Positions 25,445 through 35,139 of a stretch of DNA of 64,000 bases are shown one piece after another. The first letter of the stretch is position 1. Each line of letters begins with the position of its first letter. Origin of the DNA: Micromonospora aurantiaca ATCC 27029 (GTDB taxonomy: Bacteria; Actinomycetota; Actinomycetes; Mycobacteriales; Micromonosporaceae); assembly GCF_000145235.1 (NCBI RefSeq), contig NC_014391.1, forward strand, positions 124,001-188,000. The letters are read 5' to 3'. Below the pieces are notes generated by a model. The model did not search any database. It was not told the DNA's origin and saw only the letters and a list, made by a program, of their open reading frames with translations. A program made the translations under genes and the position numbers.

Positions 25445-25929
25445 CCGTCTCTCCCTGTCTGTCTGCGCCGGCGCCGGGGGTTACCCGAGCCGAGCACCTC
25501 GTGCGCCCGCCCGGCTGGTGCCGGGTCGGTCCCTGGCGACCGCGCCTGACCCCGGTAGGGGTTGCCGCGCGGCGTGAGCCGGAGTCGGTCGGGGACAGAC
25601 CCAGGCCCGGGAGCGCCGGCGCCGTTCCGCACCAGCCGCGGGGTACGCGGAGGTGGCGGCTGCGTTGCCGTCGTGTCTGAATGATTGCAGAGGAGGTGAG
25701 CGGGCCCACAGTATGGCCTCCCTCGCCGGTGAGGTTCGATCGGGTTCACGACGGATAAGCGCTTTTGTCCGCAGTGGCGGGTGCGGCCGACGTACAAAAT
25801 GTGTGTCGACACGCGGTTGCGGCTGGTGAACTGAGCGTCACTGGGTCAAGCTTGCGGTGAGCTGTTGCGCGGCATTTGTCCGAATATTCGCGCGTGCTCT
25901 TCGTCCGTCCGTGCGTGAGGAGTGTGCCG
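25445..25929. other. 485-base divergent intergenic region
   Basis: Between the minus-strand E1alpha gene and the plus-strand 243-residue gene. The centre (25740-25880) is clearly lower in GC than its surroundings. A weak minus-strand promoter pair is TCGAAC (complement of 25734-25739) and CATACT (complement of 25710-25715), 18 bases apart. No supportable gene or RNA seen. Confidence 0.45.
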
Positions 25930-26661
25930 GTGTCCGAACCAGAGGGTCCGCCCGGTACGCCCTTCCTCGGCCGGCACCGGGCGCTGCCCGCCTCCCCGTA
26001 CCGCCGGGTCGTGGGCGCGCACCGCGCCCCCGGAACGGGCGGTCCCAGCCGCGGCTACCTGCTCACCGTGGCGTTGCTCGCCGGCACCGCGTCGATGCCG
26101 ATCCTCGCCGCGATCAGCACCGGGTCGGCCACCGTCGGCAACAGCGCCCTCCCCGACACCAGCACGCCGTTCCTGCCGACCCCCTCGGTCGGCCCGGTGG
26201 TCATCCCGATGCCCCAGGGCACCCAGGCCCCGGCGCCGTCCACGCCCACGCCCGCCGTCGACGTGACATCGGTGCCCCCGGCGCGGCCGGTGCTCCCGGC
26301 GGCACCGGCCCTGCCCGACGACAGCGACCTCGGCTCCCGGCACCGGTCCCGCCCGGTCGCCGCGCCCCCACCGCCGGCCGCACCGGTCCGGCCCACCCCG
26401 GTCCGCCCGCCGCGCCCGTCGCCGGTGCCCTCACCGTCGCCGTCGCACTCGCCGTCGGACCCGGCCACGCCGACGCCCGAGCCGAGCCCGAGCCCCGAGC
26501 CGTCGGTCACGACCGCCGAGCCGACACCCTCGGCAGGTTCGTCCGACCCGTCCAGCCCATCGGATCCGTCCGGTCCCGCCGACCCGTCCGGTCCTGCCGA
26601 TCCGTCGGGTTCCGCCGGGCCGTCCGACCCGGCCAGCCCGTCGGTCTCCCACACCTCATGA
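25930..26661 (+). CDS. Membrane-anchored Pro/Ser-rich protein, unknown function
   Basis: A 243-residue protein. A basic N-terminus of about 40 residues, one membrane helix (YLLTVALLAGTASMPILAAI) and then about 170 residues of low-complexity Pro/Ser/Thr/Ala, ending in DPSGPADPSGPADPSG-type repeats. It looks like a surface stalk without a folded domain. GAGGAG is 7 bases upstream of the chosen GTG. The stop codon TGA is the first three bases of palindromic repeat unit A, so the array begins exactly at the end of this gene. Confidence 0.65.
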   Translation: MSEPEGPPGTPFLGRHRALPASPYRRVVGAHRAPGTGGPSRGYLLTVALLAGTASMPILAAISTGSATVGNSALPDTSTPFLPTPSVGPVVIPMPQGTQAPAPSTPTPAVDVTSVPPARPVLPAAPALPDDSDLGSRHRSRPVAAPPPPAAPVRPTPVRPPRPSPVPSPSPSHSPSDPATPTPEPSPSPEPSVTTAEPTPSAGSSDPSSPSDPSGPADPSGPADPSGSAGPSDPASPSVSHTS

Positions 26662-27268
26662 TCCACACCACTCCGGCGTGGTGGTGCAGTCCCGACCGGC
26701 TTGATGCCGCCATTTCGCCGAGCTGGTGTGGATCAACGGTGTCCGGGTTCGTGCCCCTCGTGTCGAGCGGTGCGGTCGGGGGGCGTCTGGCCACATGATC
26801 GACACCATTACGGCGTGGTGGTGTGGTTCCGGCCGGCGCGATGCAGCCACCTCGCCGAGATGGTGTGGATCAAGGAGGTCCGGGCCATGCCCCACTCGTG
26901 TCGGGCCGGGGTGGTCAGGACATGGCAGGCGCATGATCGATACCACTACGGCGTGGTGGTGTGGTTCCGGCCAGCCCAATGCCGCCACTTCGCCGAGGTG
27001 GTGTGGATCAACGAGATCCCGGGTTCATTCCCCTGGTGTTGGGCGGTGCGGTCGGGGGACGGCAGGCCACATGATCGACACCATTACGGCGTGGTGGTGT
27101 GGTTCCGGTCGGCGAGATGCAGCCACCTCGCCGAGATGGTGTGGATCATGTGGATCACCGAGGGGCGAGGTGATCGGGGTCGGTCTTGCATGATCGGCAC
27201 CAGCTCGACGCGGTGGTGTGGTTCTGGCCGGTCGGATGCCGCCACCTCGACGAGGTGGTGCCGAATCA
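26659..27268. repeat. Array of five tandem 77-bp palindromic elements
   Basis: Units at 26659-26735, 26796-26872, 26934-27010, 27072-27148 (all 77 bp) and a degenerate 78-bp fifth at 27191-27268. Period 137, 138, 138, then 119. Each unit has outer arms TGATCGACACCA / TGGTGTGGATCA and inner arms CGGCGTGGTGG / CCACCTCGCCG around a CCGGCC-containing centre, so each can fold into one long hairpin. Spacers are about 60 bp; the first and third are alike (both contain GCGGTGCGGTCGGGGG), so composite units were duplicated. This fills the 624-base gap between two genes. No gene is supported in it. Confidence 0.9.
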
Positions 27269-27285
27269 ATGCGGGGCGCGAGTGC

Positions 27286-28512
27286 CTAGGCCGGGTCGTC
27301 GGTGAGGCGGTGGCGGTTCGCCTCGATCCAGGCGTTCAGCGCCTCCGGGTCGTCCGGGTCCACCCCGTCCGCCATGAGCTGGGCCACCGCCGCGGTGGCC
27401 GGGCTGCGCCGCTCGCCGGTGCTGTAGAGCCGCGCGAACTCCGGGACCATCTCGGTGATCGCCTCGTCCGTCCGGGCGGCGGCCGACTGTGACAGTCCAC
27501 GCTGCCGGGCCGCGTACGCCGCCCAGGCGCGCAGCACCCGGGGCAGCATCGCCGCGTCGTCCATGTCCAGCACGGCCCGGCGGTGCACCCAGTCGAGCAG
27601 GAACAGCTCCGCGACCATCGGGCTCCACCGCATCGGGTCGGCATCCGGGAAGCTGGCCGCGTGGTCGAGCAGCAGGCCGAGGCAGAAGTGCAGCGAGGCC
27701 AGCTCGCCGTCGGCCACCTCGGGCAGCCCGAACCGGGCCGCCTCGGGTGAGTCGAGGAACGCGCGCACCAGGCGGGTGCGCTCCTCGTCGGTGGGCGGCG
27801 GCACGACCGCCGGACCGGCCGGCGGGGTCGGCCCCGGGAGTACGGCCAGCCGGGCGCCCACGAGCGCCCGGTCGGTGGCGAGCGAGCCCTGTGCGGGCAG
27901 CTCGGTGAGGTCGTCGGTGACCGCCAGGTGGCGGCTCACCTCGGCGTGCATCCGGGCCGGGTCCTCGGTGCGGAACCAGGTGAACTCGTCCTCGGTGCAG
28001 ATCTCCCGGGCCTGCTCGACGATCCGTCCGGCCGGGCCGCCGACGAAGACGTCCTTGGTGATGCCGATGTTGTGGTCGACGAGGGCAACCAGGGCGTGCT
28101 CCGGGCCGCCTTCCTCCTCGTCGTCGTACGCGAACGTGGCGAGGTAGGAGGTCTGGTCGCCGTACACGTCGCCGTAGGCCCAGGCGCCGGTGACGCGCAC
28201 CCGGCCGAGCTGGCCGGCCCACGACGGGGCGTACGCGCCGGGCCGGACCCGGGCAGCGCCCTCGGCGTCGGGCACCAGGGCGGCGAAGACGGCCCGCAGG
28301 GTGGTCGCGGCGGCGCTGCGGCGCCGGGACGTGGCGGCGAGGAAGCCGCTGACGAACTCGCGGACGGCCCGCTCCCGGTCGTGCTCCGCGACGGCGTAGA
28401 CGCTGCCCAGCAACGCCGCGCCGAGCATCTCCGCGTCCAGGGCCGAGTCGAGCCTCGTCACGTCGCGCGCGGCGTGCAGCACCGCGTCGTAGGGGGTCTG
28501 TGGCGTGGCCAT
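27286..28512 (-). CDS. Conserved-looking hypothetical protein, 408 residues
   Basis: A soluble, mostly helical protein without signal peptide. Visible parts: an acidic N-terminal region, the tract VTGAWAYGDVYGDQTSYLAT, FAYDDEEEGGPEHALVALVDHNIGITKDV (core ALVALVDHNIGITKDVF), and a helical C-terminal half containing HFCLGLLLDHAASFPDADP and RWSPMVAELFLLDWVHRR. I do not recognise the family, though the codon bias and uninterrupted frame make it a real gene. It is 52 bases downstream of the DynB-like GTPase gene on the same strand and may belong to that transcript. Confidence 0.8.
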   Translation of the reverse strand: MATPQTPYDAVLHAARDVTRLDSALDAEMLGAALLGSVYAVAEHDRERAVREFVSGFLAATSRRRSAAATTLRAVFAALVPDAEGAARVRPGAYAPSWAGQLGRVRVTGAWAYGDVYGDQTSYLATFAYDDEEEGGPEHALVALVDHNIGITKDVFVGGPAGRIVEQAREICTEDEFTWFRTEDPARMHAEVSRHLAVTDDLTELPAQGSLATDRALVGARLAVLPGPTPPAGPAVVPPPTDEERTRLVRAFLDSPEAARFGLPEVADGELASLHFCLGLLLDHAASFPDADPMRWSPMVAELFLLDWVHRRAVLDMDDAAMLPRVLRAWAAYAARQRGLSQSAAARTDEAITEMVPEFARLYSTGERRSPATAAVAQLMADGVDPDDPEALNAWIEANRHRLTDDPA

Positions 28513-28564
28513 GCATCGACCCTACGCCGCACCGGCCGCCCCCACACCGGTCAGCACGCCGGGT

Positions 28565-30268
28565 TCAGCGCCGTCCCGCCTCGCGCAGTGCGTCCCGGGC
28601 CGTGCCGTAGCGCGCCAGCACCGCCCAGACCGGGTCCAGCACGTACTTCTCCCCGACGCTGCCCACCGAGGTGAGCAGGCGCTCCTCCGCCCGCCGCCGG
28701 GCCCGCCGGGCGGCCCACCCCACCACCGGCCGGGTGACCGCCGCGACGAGCAGCCCGGCCAGCAGGCCGCCGAGCAGCAGGACCGTGGGCCAGGGCACCA
28801 CACCGAGCGTCGGGTGTTCGAGCGGCGGCAGGCCGAGCAGACGCACCGCGTACCCGAGGAGCAGCCAGACCAGGCCGGCCAGCGCGGCGAGGGTGACCAC
28901 CCACTGGAGCACGCCCACCACCCGCCACCAGCCGGGCCGCCGGTCCATGCCCAGGTCGGTCGCGGCGACCGCGTGGTCGAGCGCGCCCGGCAGGTCGGCC
29001 TGCCGGGCCCGGGCCGCGGCGGTCACCGCGGTCGGCCACGGCGCCGGCAGACCGATACCGGACCGCTCGGCCACCGCGCGGATCGCCAGCGTCAGCGCCG
29101 AGCGCTGCGCGGCTGTCGGATCGGGTACGGAGGTGGCCGCGACCAGGCTCTCCGCGGGCGCGTCCGGATCCCGCCCGGGCAGGTGCAGCCGGCGCAGCGG
29201 ATCCGGCCGCAGCTTGCGCCAGCTCCGCAGCAGCGGCCAGCCGGTGTTGCTCACTGCCCGATGCCGGTACGCGCCCTCGACCGCCGCCGCCACGGTCGGC
29301 ACCCCGGCCGCCCCGGCCAGTGCCCGGGTCAGCTCCTGCGCCGAGGCGTCACCGGGCCGGGTGCGCGGCGGCTCCGGCCCCACGAGCGGTTCGAGATCGG
29401 CCACCACGGCGTCCACGTCGCCGGAGAGCCGGCGCAAGGCGGCCTGCCGTTCGGCGACCGTACGCTCCAGCTCGGTCCGCAGTCCCTCCAGCCCGTTCGG
29501 GTCCACCGCGACGGTGGGCAGCAGCGGCACCCCGCCGAGCCCGTCGGCGTCGAGCAGCCGGCGCAGGTCGTCGAGGACCTTCGGCAGCTCGGTCGGGTGC
29601 AGCCGGTCGGCCTGGTTGAGCACCACGACCGTGACGTCCTTGTGCCTGTGGAACTCGCGCAGATAGCTGGTGTGGATCACGCGGTCGGCGTACTTCTGCG
29701 GGTCGACCACCCACACCACGAGGTCGACGAGGCCGAGCAGGCGGTCGACCTCCAGCCGGTGGCCGTGCTGCACCGAGTCGAAGTCGGGCAGGTCGAGCAG
29801 GACGAGGCCGTGCAGGTTCGACTCGTCGTCGGCGTCCAGCGGGCTCTCCCGGACGAACCGGTGCCGGGGCAGCACCCCGACCCAGTCGAGCAGCCGGACC
29901 GCGCCGTCGAGCGGGCCCCACACGCAGGCGTGCGCCACACCGGTGGTCGGCCGGCGTACGCCCACCGGCGACAGGTCGAGCCGCGCCAGCGAGTTGAACA
30001 GGCTCGACTTGCCGCTGCCGGTCGCGCCGGCGAGCGCGACCACCGTGTGGCGGCCGGAGAGCGCGAGCCGGTCACCGGCGCGCTCGACCACCGTGTGCGC
30101 GGCGACGAGCTGGGCGTCGGGCACGTGGCCGTCCACCGCGCCGAGGAACCGCTGGATCGCTGTCAGCCGTTCGATCAGGGTGTCCGGGTCGACCCGCTGC
30201 TCGCCCCGCATCGCCTCGCGCATCCGTCCCACAATGTTGCCCACGGTGCCGTCCTTGCTCGCGCTCAC
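28565..30268 (-). CDS. Dynamin-like/YfjP-type membrane GTPase (DynB-like)
   Basis: A 567-residue GTPase. G1 is VVALAGATGSGKSSLFNSL, G2 probably RRPTTGV, G3 LVLLDLPDFDS and G4 VVVLNQADRLHP. Residues 240-400 are helical; two membrane helices near 430-490 (VLQWVVTLAALAGLVWLLLG and WPTVLLLGGLLAGLLVAAV) are followed by a basic tail. Adjacent paralogous GTPases with this layout match the Streptomyces DynA/DynB dynamin-like pair, which stabilises sporulation septa with FtsZ. The GTG start sits within the repeat-rich junction after its partner gene. Confidence 0.82.
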   Translation of the reverse strand: MSASKDGTVGNIVGRMREAMRGEQRVDPDTLIERLTAIQRFLGAVDGHVPDAQLVAAHTVVERAGDRLALSGRHTVVALAGATGSGKSSLFNSLARLDLSPVGVRRPTTGVAHACVWGPLDGAVRLLDWVGVLPRHRFVRESPLDADDESNLHGLVLLDLPDFDSVQHGHRLEVDRLLGLVDLVVWVVDPQKYADRVIHTSYLREFHRHKDVTVVVLNQADRLHPTELPKVLDDLRRLLDADGLGGVPLLPTVAVDPNGLEGLRTELERTVAERQAALRRLSGDVDAVVADLEPLVGPEPPRTRPGDASAQELTRALAGAAGVPTVAAAVEGAYRHRAVSNTGWPLLRSWRKLRPDPLRRLHLPGRDPDAPAESLVAATSVPDPTAAQRSALTLAIRAVAERSGIGLPAPWPTAVTAAARARQADLPGALDHAVAATDLGMDRRPGWWRVVGVLQWVVTLAALAGLVWLLLGYAVRLLGLPPLEHPTLGVVPWPTVLLLGGLLAGLLVAAVTRPVVGWAARRARRRAEERLLTSVGSVGEKYVLDPVWAVLARYGTARDALREAGRR

Positions 30269-30275
30269 GGTGCGT

Positions 30276-30389
30276 TCCTTGCTCGCGACTGCGGGGCTCG
30301 CAGGACCGGCTCACTCCTCGCGCTCACGGTGCCGGTCCTTGCTCGCGACTGCGGGGCTCGCAGGACCGGCTCACTCCTCGCGCTCACGG
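30276..30389. repeat. 60-bp direct duplication between the two dynamin-like genes
   Basis: Two near-identical copies (30276-30335 and 30336-30389, offset 60) of a unit that on the minus strand reads GTGAGCGCGAGGAGTGAGCC... and contains CGAGCCCCGCAGTCGCGAGC. Its first bases form the stop of the upstream gene (cgTGA), and a third partial copy, GTGAGCGCGAGCAAGGAC, is the start of the downstream gene. Confidence 0.85.
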
Positions 30390-32201
30390 GCGACCGTCCT
30401 GCTCGGGGGCCGGGAACAGGCCGCTGCGGTGCCGGGCCCGCTCGACCTCGACGGCGGCCCAGCGCAGCGCAGCGCCGGCGTTGGCTGCGGGGCGCTCGGC
30501 CTCGGTGCGGCTCAGGTAGCGCTCGGCCTCCTCGGCCAGCAGCTTGCCGACCCGGTCGAGCAGGTCGACGCGGGCCTTGCGGGCCAGGTTGCGCACCGCC
30601 TGGTCACCGAAGATCGCCTGGAGCACGGTCTGCCCGGCGACCGCCGTGCCGGTGCCCGCGGCGACCTCCAGCCCGGTCGGGATGAACGCGGTGGAGGCGA
30701 ACACGCCGATCATGACGGCGAGGCCGGTGGCGTTCACCGCGTACGCGGCCGTGCGGGCCACGAACCGCCGGTCGCCGCCCTCGACCCGGACCAGCTCCAG
30801 CACGCCGCGCTGCCAGTCGCGGACCAGCTGCTCGGCCCGCTCCGGCAGGTCGGCCGAGGGGTGGGCCAGGTCGGGCTCCAGCAGCGCCGCGCCCGCCGGG
30901 TGCGCCTTCCAGCCGGTGTACGCGTTCTCCGCCGCCTCGGCGGCCACCCCGCGCAGCAGCGTGACGAGCTGGGACTCGATCGCGGTACGCAGTTCCGCGG
31001 CGGGAGCGTGCCGCCCGGTGACCGCCGCGACCACCCGGTCGCGCAGGCGCCCGATGCGGGCCTCCAGCCCGCGGAAGAAGTCGCCGGTGCCGATGAACTC
31101 CTGCCAGCGGGCCAGCACCTCGCCGCGCAGCAGCCGGCCGTCCCTGAGCCCCTGGTCGACGCTCCGCTCCGCGCTCCGGTACGCGGCCTGGACCCGCTCG
31201 TCCAGCGCGTCGGCGGCGGTGACCTGCTCGTCGGCGGCCTCGGCCAGCCCTTCGACGACCGGGTGCACCGCGGCCAGCGCGCCGTCGAGTGTCTGCCGGA
31301 CCACCGCGGCGCGGGCCTCGGCGTCGGCGGCGAGCCGGGCGAACCAGTCGCTCAGCGGCGCGGTGATCCGGTCCGGCAGCAGCCCTTGCCCGTCCACCCA
31401 GGTCTCCGGCAGCACGAACAGCGGCGAGGCGCCCAGCTCCTGCTCGGCGAGCATCTCGGACAGGTGGGCGGCGACCTCGTCGGCTGCCTCCGGGGGCACC
31501 CGGTCGAGCACCATCGCCACGGCGGTGCCCCGGGCGCGGGCGCTGCGGAGCAGTTCCCAGGGGACGGCGTCGGCGTACCGGGCGGCGGTGGTGACGAACA
31601 GCCAGAGGTCGGCGGCGGCGAGCAGCTGACCGGCGAGCGCCCGGTTGGCGTCGACCACCGAGTCGATGTCGGGCGCGTCGAGGAAGGCCAGGCCGGGCGG
31701 CAGCGCCGGCGCGGTGACCAGGTGCAGGGTGCCCGGCTGCTCGCTGGGCTCGGTGGTCCGGGTCAGACCGGGCAGCAGCTCACCCTGCCGGAACCAGGCC
31801 GCGTCGGTCGGGCTGCACACCAGCACCGGGGAGCGGGTGGTGGGGCGGAGCACACCCGCCGCGCTGACCCGCGCCTGGACCAGGCTGTTGACGAGCGTCG
31901 ACTTGCCGGCGCCGGTGGAACCGCCGACGACCACCAGGAGCGGGGCGTCGAGCCGGGCCAGCCGGGGCAGCAGGTAGTCGTCGAGCTGGTCGGTGAGGCT
32001 CGTTGCGGCGTGCCGGGCCGGCTCGGCCGAGGGCAGGGCGAGCGGGAAGCGGGCCGCACCGATCGCCGCGCGCAGGCCGGTGAGCGCGGCGGGCAGGCCG
32101 TCGGCGGCGTGAGCAGGCTGGTCGTCGCCCGTGGTGGCTCCGGTGCGGGCTGCGACGGCGGGCGCGCCGGCACGGGTGGCGGAATCGCCATGCGTCGTCA
32201 C
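30384..32201 (-). CDS. Dynamin-like membrane GTPase (DynA-like)
   Basis: A 605-residue GTPase. G1 LLVVVGGSTGAGKSTLVNSL, G2 RPTTRSPVL, G3 LAFLDAPDIDS, G4 AMVLDRVPPEA (degenerate NKxD). The middle is helical with coiled-coil character; two membrane segments lie near residues 500-545 (AVNATGLAVMIGVFASTAFI and TGTAVAGQTVLQAIFG). With the next gene it resembles the Streptomyces dynA-dynB operon. I prefer GTG 32201: the upstream TTG start would include a rare TTA codon. It is divergent from dnaK. Confidence 0.82.
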   Translation of the reverse strand: MTTHGDSATRAGAPAVAARTGATTGDDQPAHAADGLPAALTGLRAAIGAARFPLALPSAEPARHAATSLTDQLDDYLLPRLARLDAPLLVVVGGSTGAGKSTLVNSLVQARVSAAGVLRPTTRSPVLVCSPTDAAWFRQGELLPGLTRTTEPSEQPGTLHLVTAPALPPGLAFLDAPDIDSVVDANRALAGQLLAAADLWLFVTTAARYADAVPWELLRSARARGTAVAMVLDRVPPEAADEVAAHLSEMLAEQELGASPLFVLPETWVDGQGLLPDRITAPLSDWFARLAADAEARAAVVRQTLDGALAAVHPVVEGLAEAADEQVTAADALDERVQAAYRSAERSVDQGLRDGRLLRGEVLARWQEFIGTGDFFRGLEARIGRLRDRVVAAVTGRHAPAAELRTAIESQLVTLLRGVAAEAAENAYTGWKAHPAGAALLEPDLAHPSADLPERAEQLVRDWQRGVLELVRVEGGDRRFVARTAAYAVNATGLAVMIGVFASTAFIPTGLEVAAGTGTAVAGQTVLQAIFGDQAVRNLARKARVDLLDRVGKLLAEEAERYLSRTEAERPAANAGAALRWAAVEVERARHRSGLFPAPEQDGRP

Positions 32202-32312
32202 CGCTAAAGCGTGCCCGACCGACGCAAGGTAAGACAACCGGACAGTAGTAACGGTCGGGTTGCGCCGGGTCGGCTCAACCCCGACTTGCGGATTGGCGAT
32301 CGCGTGGCACTA

Positions 32313-32331
32313 TTGAGTCAAGTTCACTCAA
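32313..32331. promoter_or_regulatory. HAIR operator (HspR-binding inverted repeat) of dnaK
   Basis: TTGAGT-N7-ACTCAA, a perfect match to the core of the HAIR consensus (CTTGAGT-N7-ACTCAAG), 81 bases before dnaK. HspR, encoded at the end of the same operon, represses from this element in streptomycetes and mycobacteria. Confidence 0.92.
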
Positions 32332-32411
32332 CTTGTGGTGCGGTCGCTTCCGGGCGACCCGCCGGGCAGGCCGTCTGACCTGCTCACCCGTTATGAAGCG
32401 AGGAAGCGAAC

Positions 32412-34274
<1,863 letters not shown>

Positions 34275-34322
34275 CATCCGGTCCCGGACACGATTCGCAC
34301 GGCAGAGGGATGAGGTAACCGC

Positions 34323-35060
34323 ATGACGGACAAGCCACGAGCGGCCGGCCCGGGTGCCACCGGGTCGGCGCCGGGCGCCGGGAAGGACACCGGCGACGAA
34401 CCCCGGGTCGTCATCCGCGACAAGCGCAAGCTCGGCAAGGTGACCGAGCAGCCGGCGAACGACGCCTCGGCGGCCGACGCGGCCGCCGACGCGCCCGCCG
34501 AAGGGCTGGTCGAGGAGGCCGAGGTCGTGGTCGACGAGATCGGCGGCGAGGCCGAGGTCAGCGGTCCGACCGTGGTCGACTCGCCCGCCGAGCCGAACGG
34601 CGGGACCGGCCCGGACGCGCCGCTCGGCGCCGAGCTGGAGTCGCTCCGCACCGACCTGGAGGAGCGCACCCGCGACCTCCAGCGGGTGACCGCGGAGTAC
34701 GCCAACTACCGCAAGCGGGTCGACCGGGACCGCAACCTGGTTCAGGAGCAGGCCACCGGGGCGGTGCTCACCGCGCTGCTGCCGATCCTCGACGACCTGG
34801 ACCGGGCCCGTGAGCACGGCGACCTGGTGGGACCGTTCGGCAGCGTGGCCGAGCAGCTCACCGGCGCGCTCGCGAAGTTCGGCCTGACCGCGTTCGGTGA
34901 GACGGGTGACCCGTTCGACCCGACCCGGCACGAGGCGGTGGCGCACCAGACCTCCGCCGACGTGACGGAGCCGACCTGCGTCCAGGTCATGCGCCGTGGT
35001 TACCAGCTCGGCGAGCGGCTGCTGCGGCCCGCCATGGTCGCGGTCGCGGACCCGGAGTAG
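34323..35060 (+). CDS. grpE: Nucleotide exchange factor GrpE
   Basis: A 245-residue GrpE with an unusually long acidic, disordered N-terminus (about 90 residues), then the coiled coil (ELESLRTDLEERTRDLQRVT) with the signature EYANYRKRVDRDRNLV and the beta domain (GDPFDPTRHEAVAHQ ... VMRRGYQLGERLLRPAMVAV). It releases ADP from DnaK. AGGGATGAGGTAACCGC precedes the ATG, 48 bases after dnaK. Confidence 0.97.
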   Translation: MTDKPRAAGPGATGSAPGAGKDTGDEPRVVIRDKRKLGKVTEQPANDASAADAAADAPAEGLVEEAEVVVDEIGGEAEVSGPTVVDSPAEPNGGTGPDAPLGAELESLRTDLEERTRDLQRVTAEYANYRKRVDRDRNLVQEQATGAVLTALLPILDDLDRAREHGDLVGPFGSVAEQLTGALAKFGLTAFGETGDPFDPTRHEAVAHQTSADVTEPTCVQVMRRGYQLGERLLRPAMVAVADPE

Positions 35061-35139
35061 TGCCGACCCGTGACGTCCCGCCCGCCCGCACGGGGCGGGC
35101 GGGACGACCGGGGTTCGACCCGTGGAAGGGGGTGGACCG

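Noticed and set aside
25713..25832. 39-codon frame ATG GCC TCC in the E1alpha upstream region
   Set aside because: The nearest ribosome-site-like sequence is 14 bases away, the peptide has no family features, and composition is not gene-like.
26659..27268. CRISPR array
   Set aside because: The repeats are 77 bp palindromes with similar rather than unique spacers, and no cas gene is present.
26701..27492. 263-codon plus-strand frame with repeated HDRHHYGVVVWFRPAR peptides across the palindrome array
   Set aside because: The repeat period is 138 (46 codons), so several frames on both strands stay open together. The frame runs into the antisense of the 408-residue gene and has no ribosome site.
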